Shown here: positions 54,283 to 64,000 of the stretch, piece by piece
How the letters are laid out: every line of letters starts with the position of its first letter
How positions within the stretch are numbered: position 1 is the first letter of the stretch
Assembly (NCBI GenBank): GCA_963565915.1
Contig: OY751490.1
Location: 3,534,001-3,598,000, forward strand
Length of the DNA: 64,000 nt
Direction: 5' to 3'
Source of the DNA: Entoloma clypeatum
Lineage: Eukaryota; Basidiomycota; Agaricomycetes; Agaricales; Entolomataceae
Position numbers and translations under genes: made by a program
Notes under the pieces: model-generated
Database searches by the model: none
The model's input: only the letters and a program-made list of their open reading frames with translations
What the model was told of the DNA's origin: nothing

Positions 54283-57200
54283 CTACATACGCAAGAAGAA
54301 CAAGCGGCGCAAAGCTCCGTTGAGCTGATAAGTCCTCGCGCCAGGACGGGGGAGTCTGTTATAAACAAACACATTAGTATGCACACCCGAATATTCGGCC
54401 GCCGCCCTACCCACCAAAGAAGCGCCTGTGCGGTTCTTATCCTTCAATCGCGTTCGCTTGCCAGAGGTGGCTGCACTCCTTTGTACCCAGCGCGCTACCA
54501 CGTGATTACCGCCAACGGTTGTGTTGGGCGTTGGACGATCCCTAAAGGCAAATGCCCCTGGGTTATCCATAATGAATTTCCCGAAGTTGTCCCAGGTGGG
54601 AGTGTTCCTCAAGAAGGTGGGCATGTCTGGGGGCCTAGTGGGGTGGTGCAGACATTTGTAGAGTACGTGGGCGAAGTCCTCAACGGACCCTGTTCCACAG
54701 TTGCATTGTTTGGTCTTGTCGCCAATATTGAACCTATGTCTATAGTGGCCAATTGGGGCGTGACTGGTGAGGCCGCGAACCATTTGAGCCGTGAGGGACT
54801 GGGAGTGACCCACATCCTTAAGCCATGTGCCGCCCTTGAGGTGGGACAGTTTCATTTGTTTGGCCCAAGCGTGGTCTTGGCGTCTGACGCACAACCTCAG
54901 GAATTGGTAGTGACGGCCAACATACTTGGGGGACTGATACAGGTTGTTCCAGTCGCCTAGCATGTCGTCCGTGAATTGTTTCGTATTGAAATTGAGGGAT
55001 CTGGAGGCCAACTCACCACATTCGATGTGTATCGAGGAGGCGAAGTCGTGCACTGCACGGTGGGGTTCGAAGCCATGGTCCGAGCAATCCGGGACATGGT
55101 GAAAGAAGACCTTGGATTTCAGGCCTGGTTCCTCAAACCAAGGGACCAGGTTACTGATGATAGCGAGCGCAGTTGCCTGCGAGGAGTGGAGGTCCAGGTC
55201 TGTGGCGCGCCAAATGGCGTTAACAGAGTCGGTGAAGATGTGGATTTCTTCCAGTTGGGAGAGACCCCCTAGCAGAGTGACCAGGTTGGAGAACCCATGT
55301 CCTATTGCTAGAGTTTCAGTGTTGTCAGAGACTGCGAGGCCACCAGCCGCCCAGTCTTTATTGATGGAGTACCCCATGTGCCAGGTTTCCCAAGCTGCGA
55401 CAGCTTGATGGCCCGACACGAGGGAGGGAACAGCCGCATCAGTGACAATGACCGCGGATTTGCTAGAGCAGATATTGGCATCGAACACCGTGTTAAGGGT
55501 GATGAGGCGCAGCTTCCTGGCTTCGGCTCGCTCTTTAGCGGTTTTACCGCGAATAAGAGTGATATCGTGGATGATACGGTCAGGGAATCGGTCGAGGACG
55601 TGTTTTCCTGGCTCGTTGTAGTTATTAAAGGGTGATAGGGGGACAGTCACGTTTGCACGGTATGCCCATATATCGACAAGGGGGGATTTAAGATTATACA
55701 TAAATTCCGGGGAGTACCATGGTCGCTTTGAGGGATCTTCCTCATCGCAGACCATGACGGTCATGTGCCATGGTGCAAGAGAGTGCATACGGACACGGTT
55801 TCTGCAGGAGAGCTTCTTCAGGTGCAGATGCACCGGAGGCAATCTGGCAAGAGATTCAACCGCCCCTGTGGGGGTGGTATGGAAGGCTCCCAGGATCCAC
55901 AGGGCTGCACGCCTCTGCACTCTGGAGATAGACTTGATGACACCTTTGTTATGGGCGCCGTCAAAGTTCCATAGATTGGCTCCATATAGAGCGATCGGTA
56001 GAATACACGATCGGTATAGGGTGCGTTTGTGTTTGGGCAAGAGTCCACGGACTGAGTTTCCCAATGATCATAAGGCTCCCGTTGCGGAGAATGCCTTAGT
56101 GGTGTACCGTTTTGCGTGCTCGGTGAAGAGAAGCTTGCAGTCGAAGAAGAACCCCAGGTACCTCCAGAAGGTCTTGGGGACAAGAGGGGAGTCGCCTGTG
56201 AAGGGCGCATACCCTAGGTCAACCGGGGGGTTATCGTTGCCATTCTTCCTGGAAAAATGGAACGCCTCCGATTTAGAGTGTTCGAGGACAAGCCCAAGGG
56301 CTGTAGTCAGCTCAAACAGACATTTGTATGCCTTTTTTAGTTTGGCAAGGTTTTCTTTCCATGTTTTGGATTGGACTATGATGGTCCCGTCGTCTACATA
56401 GGAAATGAGGCTAGCCTGCGATTGTTCAGCGTGAAACGCGTACATCAGCGGGGCGAGGTATATGGATGAGAGCACGGGGGAGAGGGCAGAGCCCTAACCC
56501 ACGCCAATGTCCACAGAGAAAAGGTCTGAGAGGTCGTCCTCCCAGGCATATTGAGTCTGTCTCCCTACTAGGTAGTTGGAGAAGAAGTCCACGACAGTGT
56601 CGGGGAACCCCATTCTATCTAGTATGAGTGCAATAACCGAGTGGTTTAGAGAGGGAAAGTATTGTGCCAAGTCAATGGCAACAACACTAGCCCCGAGTTT
56701 CCTTGACCATCCCGCACGAATGAGGTGGGTGAGGAATTGTCCGGCATCTTCAGTGGAGTTCTGGCGAACCCCTCCGAATTGTCCTGGGTGTAGCAGACCG
56801 TAGCGGGCGAGTTCCCATTGCAGTCTGTTAGCAATAGCTTTCTCAAATAGTTTGCCCAGGGTGTTTAGGAGCATGATGGGGCGAAACGCTTTGGGAACGT
56901 CATACGCCGGCTTATTCGGTTTAGGAATAATGACGGTCATTGAGACTTTGAATGTGTCGGGCCAGAACCCTGCCGAGAGGCAAGCATTCAGGATCCAGAC
57001 GAACAACTTCAAGATGTGCTCATGTGCGCTCAGACACTTGAGGTGGGACCATGTAAGATGATCGGGACCAGGGGCCGAACGGCTAGAACAGCCAGCCAGG
57101 GCCTGGAGGACCTCTTGCGATGAGAATGGGACCCAAGCCCTTTTGGGCTGAGGTTCAAGAGCATTGTGCAGCCTATCGGGGTCGACAGGGCGCGCTTCGG

Positions 57201-58449
57201 CAGACTGAAAAGACTTATGAAATGCCTCACAAGTCTCGGCGGTCATGGAGCAGGTCTCGCCATCGAAAATAATGGCCTCAGGAGAGGCATTTTTTCGAGG
57301 GCCGATCCAAGAGGTAAGGTCCCAGGGACGCTTGTTTTTGTTGGAGATTTCGTCGATTTTCTTGTCAAAGAAGTTCCGTTTGGCGGTGCGAATGATTTTA
57401 TGCATGTCGCGCCAGTCTTGGTCTGTTTTACCCGAGTTGGAATAGGTGCGCCATCCTGCCTTGCAGTCCTTGTCCCACCAGCCCTTCGACCGGAACGAGT
57501 CCCGGGGAGAGCGAGAGAATTCGGTCCACTCGGCCAGGACAAGCTCCTGTACCTTCTGGGTAATACTGGTGATGCCCTCCCTAGAGGTCATAGCCGGAAT
57601 AGGGATGGAGGCAATGGATTCCGTGAGTGCCAACAGGAAGTGAGTTTCCTCCTCTGAGTCTGGTACTATACGGTAGCGTTCCTTCGCGTTAATGAGGGGG
57701 GATCTGAGGAGGGTGATAATCGAACGGTGGTCTGACTCATCTGGGCTCCCAAGTTTGATGACCGAGTCTTTGTCTGTGTTAGGGAGGAAGACCAGGTCAA
57801 TGATGGACGGGGTATTGTTGTTCTTAGGGAAATGGGTAAACCCAGTCCTATGATGAACAAGACCATGAGTGAATGCGAAGTCTGAAAGGAGAGATGCATT
57901 GTGGTTGTGGCGCATCAATTTGGGGTCCCATAGTGGCGAGGGGCAATTAAAATCGCCGGCTAGATACCGAATGGGAGGAAGGGATGTTCCAAGGGTGGCA
58001 AGGATGTGAATGGCCAAGCCCTGCGAATCCAAGTAAGCATTAATTAGGTTGATCTGGCCCTCGGGGACAGACAGCGAAATTAGGTTGACATCTCGATGAC
58101 GGATGATGTCTGAGCGAAGTTTAGGTTTCATGGTGGCACGCCGCCTATGCACGTAAACAATGGCGCGGGGTCGAAGATCCTCATCTATATTGGATGGGTC
58201 AAGGACAGGTTCCGAGTGGTGGAGGCACATCCAGTCTGGGTGGTTCGGCGGACCCACAAGGGGCTCGCCATCTTTACTCGTCATGGAGGCAACATGTCTT
58301 ATGGTAGCCCATGGGGGCTCTTGCACGAAAATGATGTTGAGGTTATCTTTTTGTTGCTCTAACATCATTGACAGGAGAACGCTCTTTCGGTACACGTTCT
58401 GGGAGCGGATACGCAAACCCTCATGTTTATTCATAGTTGTACTTAACAT
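54283..58449 (-). pseudogene. LINE ORF2: endonuclease, reverse transcriptase, RNase H
   Basis: One frame of 1,388 codons is broken only by a TAG at 56494 (before GSALSPVLSSIYLAP, where QG is expected) and a TGA at 56068. Both look like single C-to-T changes. The apurinic-type endonuclease is at the N-terminus (IIFVQEPPW, LAGDFNCPS, SDHRSI). The reverse transcriptase follows (SAPGPDHLTWSHLK, KAFRPIMLLNTLGKLFEKAI, QFGGVRQNSTEDA, catalytic SYVDDGTII). Near the end an RNase H is visible (IVTDAAVP, IHIFTDSVNAIW), and the C-terminal part has a cysteine motif CNCGTGSVEDFAHVLYKC. ORF2 would nick DNA and reverse-transcribe in place. It starts MLSTTMNKHEGLRIRSQN and overlaps the end of ORF1 by seven bases (ATGTTAA). 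Confidence 0.93.
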
Positions 58450-59676
58450 ACATCTACGTCTGGTTGAATGCGGCGATTGTCTTGGTCAGCTGGACGAGGA
58501 CTAGGATCAGACTCAAAGAAGTGGGTGAAGTCCGCACTTACGTTTGCTTCTTGATAACGGCGCCAGATCCAATCAGGGTTGAACCGGCTTTTCCAGTACT
58601 TGCATACGCGATCATCTGCGCGGTGGCTACCTTTGCAGTTGATGCAGCGTCCTGCATGTTCACAGTCCTTGCCATCGGGGGTGGGAAGGACTGGGGGGGT
58701 TCGCCTTGGCGTTCCCGCGGCAGCAGGAGGCGAGGGCTCGGTGGAATTCAACGGTGTGGGGTTCACCGCAGATGGGGCAGAGTTTGCTCTTGAGAGGGCA
58801 GATCCGAGTGTTAGATGGATGGCCAAATCGCCAGCAGCGGTTGCATTGAGGCACTCCAACGTGCTTCTCGGCGGGGTTCAGGACGAGTCGGTAGGGTCCA
58901 TACATGAAGGCCTTTCCAGCTAGGTTCTTGAGAACGAGACCCCCTTTGGAGTCTTCGATGTCGAACCAGATGGTCCCAGTGCTAGACGACGGGGAGTTTC
59001 TGGCGAGGCGGGGCTTTGAGTTCTCATAGTAGGAGAATTCGCGAGCAAAGGGGGCAGACGACATTATGTCGGCGACCTGGCTCTCCGAAAGGGGAATGAG
59101 GCGGCCGGATTTCGGGTCGCGTTGCGGGGTGAGCCTGTAGTACGGGAAGTCGCAGATTTTGAGACTCAATTTAGAGGTGGGTACCTCAACTCGAAGTTCA
59201 GTGTCGGGGGCCGATTGAGCGCTAGCGGCAAGCTTGGACTCGAAAAGGGCTTTGAAGACTTTGAGGTCATCCTCATCGGGGACTTCGTCGGTCGCCAAGG
59301 AGAGGCCCCCCCGGTTTGACTCAACAGAAGTGACGCGGATCGTCCTCTTTGCGTTGCCCAGATGACCATTGATCTGGGTGAAGATGGTCTCCACCGCCCA
59401 GGGAAAGGGGGGGGAGGTGTAAACGGAGACAGATTTGCGAGACTGTCCTGACGTGGTAAAACGCTTCTGCTTCTTTTGGCGGGCCTGGGAAGCGGAAGGA
59501 GAGGTGGGCCTAATGGCAGCCGTGGCTTGCTGTAGGGCGATGGTGGTAGTGGCAGGGAACGTCTTGGCCATGGCGACCAAGGTTTCCTGCTGCGACTCCG
59601 CAGCAGATTTGCGTTTTCTCGACACAGTGGACCAGGGTTGGGCTGCAGCTACAATGGCGGGCGGGGGAGCCCACAC
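58443..59676 (-). pseudogene. LINE ORF1: gag-like RNA-binding protein with CCHC knuckles
   Basis: The frame from 59676 encodes a Ser/Lys-rich N-terminus (STVSRKRKSAAESQQ), a long middle domain and a CCHC knuckle, CNRCWRFGHPSNTRIC, followed by CPICGEPHTVEFH. A frameshift near 58700-58750 moves the sequence to a second frame with a last knuckle, CEHAGRCINCKGSH, and the end RIQPDVDVC. ORF1 proteins coat the element RNA. The first residue has no ATG in this copy, so the start is truncated or upstream. Confidence 0.82.
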
Positions 59677-59689
59677 TGAGCCTGCATTT

Positions 59690-60105
59690 CACTTTTCACT
59701 TTTCCTTTACTTTCCTCCTTTCCTTTCTATTCCACCATCTCCGACGTCCTCCGATCGTATCCGCTGTCTCCGACATCTTATCCACCTCTCCGCATCCGAC
59801 GACTCCGCCCCCATCCGCTACTCCGCACGTCGGATCGCAGGTACTATCATTCATCTTGTTTCCATTCATCCTTCATCGCTACTCCCGATCATTGCTCATC
59901 ATTCATGCGTCTCGTTTTATCTCTTATTTCATATCTCATTTTACTATTTATCGCAGCTAGCTTGCAGGGGAATCCTTAGAACTTTCTCTTCGGATCTCCC
60001 TTGCAAGGTATGTGTTGTATTACTTATTAGACTGCTCAATCTAAACTTCGGATCTCCCTTGCAAGTATCTGAGTTTGAGTCTTGGATCGTAAGGTCGCCC
60101 TTACA
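59690..60105 (-). repeat. LTR fragment of the 14996-15409 family, inside copia gag
   Basis: From about 59695 to 60105 the sequence follows the LTR at 14996-15409 with about 85 percent identity and ends CGCCCTTACA. The other terminus (TGTAAGGGC..) is missing. On the minus strand it interrupts the copia gag frame after the codons for EGPAAN. It is a truncated solo LTR, and the LINE abuts its broken side. Confidence 0.75.
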
Positions 60106-60864
60106 GTTAGCAGCCGGTCCTTCTGAAGACCCCTTAGAGGGTCCAGTGCGAGGCTGGTACTTCAGTGGGTTCAGACGAGCGTGTTTCACCACAGAGAGCT
60201 TATTCGCATGGGCATGTCCTTGGGCCTGTGGTGCATGCGGGTTTTTATGGAAGTATTCGGAGCGAACTTGCTCGATTACCTTTCCGATCTTGAGTACCGC
60301 AGATTGATCACCTGAAGGTGGAACATAGTGTACCACATCAAAAAGGATGCTGTGAACCAATCCGTCATACCCCTGAGGGAGTCCATTCAGGATCATCATG
60401 ATCCGGACGAATTTGGGGATATCAATGTGGTTATGCTCGAGTCGTTGGAAAAGGGTCTGCATCTTATCGATGCCAGACAAAGGATCAGAGGGAGATAGAG
60501 AGGTGCGGAGGAGTTGCTGAAAATCAGCAAAGACGGTGGACGGGCCGACCGTGGAAAGCGTGGTTGCAATCAGGTCCCACATCTCCTTGGAGGTTTTAGC
60601 TCCCTTGATGTGATGGACAAGTGAGTCCGAAATGGACATCTGGATTAGGCCTTGAGCCTGATCGTCCTGTTCGTGCCAAGTGTTTAACTTCTCTTCGAAG
60701 TCTGTCTCTTTTCTGTCAGCCGGGATCTTCTTATCACCAGTGACGATCCTCCACACTTTAGCAGCCTTCAGGTAGGCACTCATCTTCTCCTGATAAATGG
60801 AGAAGTTTGTGGTGGTGAGTTTGGGAATGGAAGAAGCGAGGTCGATTTTGGTGTTTGAAGACAT
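60106..60864 (-). pseudogene. Ty1/copia gag, N-terminal 250 residues
   Basis: The protein starts MSSNTKIDLASSIPKLTTTN and is a typical copia gag of the UBN2/DUF4219 type: FSIYQEKMSAYLKAAKVWRI, TWHEQDDQAQGLIQMSISD, SKEMWDLIATTL and IMMILNGLPQGYDG. It is open for 250 residues, up to the point at 60105 where an LTR is inserted; the remaining codons up to 59944 are LTR-derived. The zinc knuckle, protease and everything downstream are absent. It would package RNA in the intact element. Confidence 0.85.
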
Positions 60865-60957
60865 GATTAATGCTGTGAGACATAAATGGAATCAGCATAT
60901 GAAACATCGAAAAAGCGCATCAGAAAATAATTTAAAATGAGCAGCCTTCATCGATCA

Positions 60958-61787
60958 TCATTCTTCGGTTTCTGTTTGGTCTAGTGGTAGCATATGAAAT
61001 GCCATCACTAGTTCTACCCATTCGTCATGTGCCCCTTGTGTGGTATGATGCCCACAAGTGCAAGATCCACCCTGAATAGGGGGCATGACTTCATCTCCTC
61101 TATTCGCGGCTTCAATTAAGGAGTCATTATCCGGCAACCGAACTTGTCGGGTCGGAGGCGATAGAGGGGGTGCACCGTGTGCCTCAGGGATGGTCCCATT
61201 GTTGACATACACGGGTGGAGAATCATAAGGATTTCCATCTTGGGTAGGTACCAAAGCAGGTTCCTCAGTACGGCGGAAACACCGTCTGTGGTTCTGCGCT
61301 CGAGCCCTCGTTCCTGTATCACATGTTCTACATGAGTAATCAAAGGTGGTATTGTTTGTGCAATGCCTTGAGCAATGCTGACTGTCAACAACAAGTTGCC
61401 GACACATACCACACCGGGCGAGAATTCGCCCAGCTCCATCCAGTCCTTCAGGGACTGATCCTTGGGCCGTTGGCACCATATGGACTTGTTCTCGTGATAT
61501 GATCAAGGTGATCGGAATGCTCTCAAGCCATCGGTCCAGAATGATCCATGAAAAGGTCAATTCTATTCCTCGCACACTACAGGGTCCACCATTGAAGGTG
61601 CCGTCGTGCTCGGGGAACTCAATGCTGAGAAAGCCAGTCTCCAGGCTAGTATACAGAGCGGATGCTGCCAATAATCAAAAGCTAGGATACTAAGAGCATG
61701 CGGTGCTAGGGCCAGGGCCCATAACCTTATGAAGTATCCGATGTAGGCAGCCCAAAGGGCGCTCAAGACATAACGGTACTGAGGCAT
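60958..61787 (-). CDS. Unknown gene, cysteine-rich, possibly two exons
   Basis: A frame of 237 codons (61671-60958) encodes a protein with FPEHDGTFNGGPCSVRGIEL, a cysteine/histidine-rich part (CGMCRQLVVDSQHCSRHC, then YSCRTCDTGTRARAQ) and an acidic end. No ATG opens it. An overlapping frame upstream (61787-61563) starts MPQYRYVLSALWAAYIGYF with a hydrophobic segment that could be a membrane anchor, and the two might be joined by a small intron or a frameshift near 61680. TATA-like TTTATAGTAC sequences lie upstream near 61985. I do not recognise a family; it lies upstream of, and parallel to, the copia gag. Confidence 0.35.
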
Positions 61788-62040
61788 ATGGAAGCTGGAC
61801 TAACCTGGTTAAGAGACGTTAGTGGAATCAAGAGGCTGACTAGCTACAATGTCTCAGAGAACTGGGTGTTCAAGAGTTAAGATTCTAGTGGTAGAAATAC
61901 ATGGGTATTTATACAAATGTATAATGCGCACGGACCATGTACAAACAATGTATAAACAGAGTCCTGTTTCCGTGGCTGTACTATAAACTCACATATATGG
62001 TAATTGTGACTAAAGCACATGATGTGACATATCTGGCGAT

Positions 62041-62337
62041 ATGTTCAACAAGACCATCTCGGACAACTTGCATCTGTTCGATGTCGTCACACCCATCAAT
62101 GTTGATGCACTCAAATGGCTCCTGGTGAAGCACCCCAACCACCCCTTTGTTGAATCAGTGTGTTGTGGGCCCCTACGTGACAGATTCTGGCTGCCGACTG
62201 CTGATACACAGGCTGGCTTCTACCCGGCTACCCATAACATGTCCCTCCTGCCTCCTCCTGATCCCATCCATGCTGCTTTCCTACTCAATCAATGCAGTGG
62301 AGTGGGGCCTCGGGCCCGACTCCACACAGTCACGTGA
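62041..62337 (+). pseudogene. Fragment resembling the N-terminus of DIRS-type reverse transcriptases
   Basis: The 98-residue frame contains VDALKWLLVKHPNHPFVES and CGPLRDRFWLPTADTQ. The pattern L..HPN.PFV.SV..GLR.GFW followed by a Trp/Pro-rich turn is one I associate with the segment ahead of reverse transcriptase in fungal DIRS-like or tyrosine-recombinase elements. Nothing else of such an element follows. The assignment rests on memory of this motif and is tentative. Confidence 0.3.
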
Positions 62338-62499
62338 CATAGACATGTAGACATGAGACAGCCTGTTGTAGACAGCATCTGCTATACCACGAGAGCCTGC
62401 TACCCGCTCCGAGACTGCCTGCCTGACTGCTCCCACCTCTCCACATGGTGATGAGAGCACGATTCAACCTTTAACACATCAACTACCTTGCTTACCACT

Positions 62500-63060
62500 G
62501 CACTCTGCTTTGCTGCCTTTTTCGGCGCGTTTTTTCATCTTCACGCCACAGTCTCCGCACCCCTTGCGTCCAGCTCTTTTTTCCGCACTCAGAACGGCCT
62601 TTTCTGTCTCGGAGAACCGACTTCTGACCCTCTCTGGTCCACCTGCATCTGCAGTCGCATTTTTTTGGTGCCACATCATCAACTTCGCATTTTTCGCGTT
62701 TTTTGCGCCTGACTCAGCCTGTACAGCCGTCTTCACCCCCGGAGCACCTGCCTTTGACCCCCTCTGGTTGAACTGCACCCTCAGCATCGCATCTTTTGGC
62801 CACGTCATGGTGCCGAAGCATTTTTCGCATTTTTTCGCTGCCACATCATAGGCTTCGCGTCCTTCACGCCCCTTGCCCCCAGCCCTTTTTTTCGCACCTA
62901 GAACAGCCGTATCTGCCCCAAAGCACTCGCTTTTGAACCCCCCTGGTCCACCTGTCCTCACGACAGCCATTTCACTGCCACGTCACAGCACCTCTCGCAT
63001 TTTTTCGCGCCCAGCATTTCCATTCGAGCCAGCATCTTTCCCAAGTCCTCAAGAGTTTTC
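62500..63060. repeat. Degenerate repeats of about 170-190 bases with TTTTTTCGC tracts
   Basis: Phrases such as CATTTTTTCGCGCC, CCACATCATNRGCTTCGC and the pair CTGTCTCGGAG/CTGCCCCAAAG, followed by CCACCTG, recur at about 62515, 62660, 62820 and 62990. The frames through it are Phe/Ala/Pro-rich and lack motifs. I treat it as decayed tandem repeat. Confidence 0.45.
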
Positions 63061-63268
63061 CTACCAGCATCCAGAGTTTTAGAAGCCCAGTCTAGAGTGA
63101 CCTTTCGTCACTGAAGGCATCGTTTGCAGAGTCCGCAACCCGACTCCCTCCGAGCAATGAGCCGCCAGACCTCGTTCTGCACCTGAACCACCCACAGCTC
63201 GAGGCCATGCTAGCAGAGCAGTATGAGCACACATTTGAGGAAGGCTGGAAGACTGGCTATGAGGAAGG

Positions 63269-64000
63269 ATGAGCAGCAACCCACCTCCCGCGATGATACC
63301 ACACCAGCCATCGACACCCGCATCCCCTGCACCATCGTCGTGCATGCCCACATTGCCATTGCCATCCATGCCCATGTCGCCATCACTGCCAATATCCACA
63401 CCCACCCCCGCATCAACATTTATGCCCATGTCCCTGCCCGCACCGACAACAACATCTAGAGTGGATTACCAAGAAGCACAAGAGAAGGCTTATGAGAAGG
63501 GAAAGAGAGAGGGTTTTGAGGAAGGGAAGAAGAGTTTCGTGCACGCGATGAACCTGCGACTGCCACCGCTGGGAGACAAGCCCACAAATGAAGACTTACA
63601 ACAGAGGTTCTTCGCCCTTGGACAGGAGCTCCCATGGCTTCCGGTTTATTGTACGAACCTATGGAGAGAGGGGAGAAGGACATCAGAGAAGCAAGGATAT
63701 GAGAATAGATTTGAAAAGAGATACCAGTGCCGAAGAGAGGAGGAGGACCTCAAGCAGCCCCTGACCTGTTGTGACCAGGAGTCCCAGACCATGGACCTCA
63801 AAGCCATGACCCCTCTGTCGTCTCCCTCTCTGTCAATGCCAGTGTCCCTCTCGCTGCCTCTGTCCACACCTGCGACCCCAACCCCATCTCTGCCAGAACC
63901 TCTTGATTGGGCAACAGATGCTGCATCACTCCCCACGACATCTTCTCAACCACTGCGCAACCTCTCTGTACTCTGCTCCCCCTCGTCTCAGCCATTTGCA
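63269..64000 (+). CDS. Open frame running off the window, Pro/Ser-rich with YExG repeats
   Basis: From the ATG at 63269 (MSSNPPPAMIPHQPS) the frame stays open for 244 codons to the window end. The first 65 residues are Pro/Ser/Met-rich. Next comes EKAYEKGKREGFEEGKK, a Tyr/Phe-x3-Gly repeat, a segment NEDLQQRFFALGQELPW, and a second Ser/Pro-rich region. Just upstream, in a different phase, EQYEHTFEEGWKTGYEEG (63205-63268) has the same repeat style and ends at the TGA overlapping this ATG. The gene may therefore start farther upstream and contain a one-base indel. The function is unknown. It is partial at the 3' side. Confidence 0.4.
   Translation, partial: MSSNPPPAMIPHQPSTPASPAPSSCMPTLPLPSMPMSPSLPISTPTPASTFMPMSLPAPTTTSRVDYQEAQEKAYEKGKREGFEEGKKSFVHAMNLRLPPLGDKPTNEDLQQRFFALGQELPWLPVYCTNLWREGRRTSEKQGYENRFEKRYQCRREEEDLKQPLTCCDQESQTMDLKAMTPLSSPSLSMPVSLSLPLSTPATPTPSLPEPLDWATDAASLPTTSSQPLRNLSVLCSPSSQPFA

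Larger units (their letters stand above)
54187..59688 (-). mobile_element. LINE (non-LTR retrotransposon), 5.5 kb, nearly complete
   Basis: On the minus strand the element ends in a poly(A) tract (T run at 54187-54209) and holds ORF1 (59676-58443) and ORF2 (58449-54283). The endonuclease, reverse transcriptase and RNase H domains place it among the I/Tad-like clades. It is inserted in TIR element copy 3. Its 5' edge at about 59688 meets an LTR fragment, and ORF1 seems to lack its first codons, so it may be slightly 5'-truncated. Confidence 0.88.

Noticed and set aside
54379..55635. Several plus-strand frames of 85-193 codons
   Set aside because: They are antisense to the LINE ORF2 coding region and have no domains; codon composition follows the minus-strand gene.

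Overview
This window is eukaryotic. Predicted genes have short introns of about 50 bases with GT..AG borders. It is packed with Ty3/gypsy, Ty1/copia, LINE, Tc1/mariner and possibly DIRS-type elements, and it carries a TPR-CHAT gene, an SR-type cyclophilin and a Ras-family GTPase. This combination fits a transposon-rich mushroom-forming fungus (Agaricomycete). The species cannot be fixed from sequence alone. I saw no rRNA, tRNA or CRISPR array.

Layout. 1-2144 is low-complexity repeat. 2145-11549 is bounded by a 107-bp perfect inverted repeat and holds an assembly gap (2798-2997), a duplicated 0.54-kb block and a cluster of small intron-containing genes and gene fragments in both orientations, separated by recurring intergenic cassettes with hairpins. 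I do not recognise these proteins. 11550-16608 is broken copia and gypsy sequence with recognisable LTRs. 16612-25802 is a nest of two large TIR elements filled with CCCAACGGCC minisatellites, a broken LINE containing a solo LTR with a perfect target duplication, and a gypsy remnant. 26515-37260 is one TPR-CHAT gene on the minus strand, split by a 6.4-kb gypsy element and by a solo LTR. 37.3-42.4 kb is the only housekeeping-like island: a Ras-family GTPase and an RS-tailed cyclophilin, divergently arranged with 59 bp between start codons. 42835-44453 is a Tc1/mariner element with an open transposase. 44.6-46.3 kb is a minisatellite array. 46.3-52.9 kb is a near-full-length gypsy element. 52911-59688 is a third TIR element interrupted by a nearly complete LINE. 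59690-64000 holds an LTR fragment in a copia gag, an unknown gene, a possible DIRS-like fragment and an open frame running off the window.

Most notable observations. (1) Both large gypsy elements carry, between pol and the 3' end and on the opposite strand, the same extra intron-containing gene. It encodes an N-terminal coiled coil, a Zn(II)2Cys6-type cysteine pattern split by an intron at the same place, an acidic tail and a basic C-terminus. In one element it is fully open although the neighbouring pol is ruined. (2) The 3.0-10.2 kb cassette cluster looks like an undescribed gene family or mobile system. (3) The TPR-CHAT gene reads in frame again across both LTR insertions when they are subtracted in silico, although it also has independent frameshifts.
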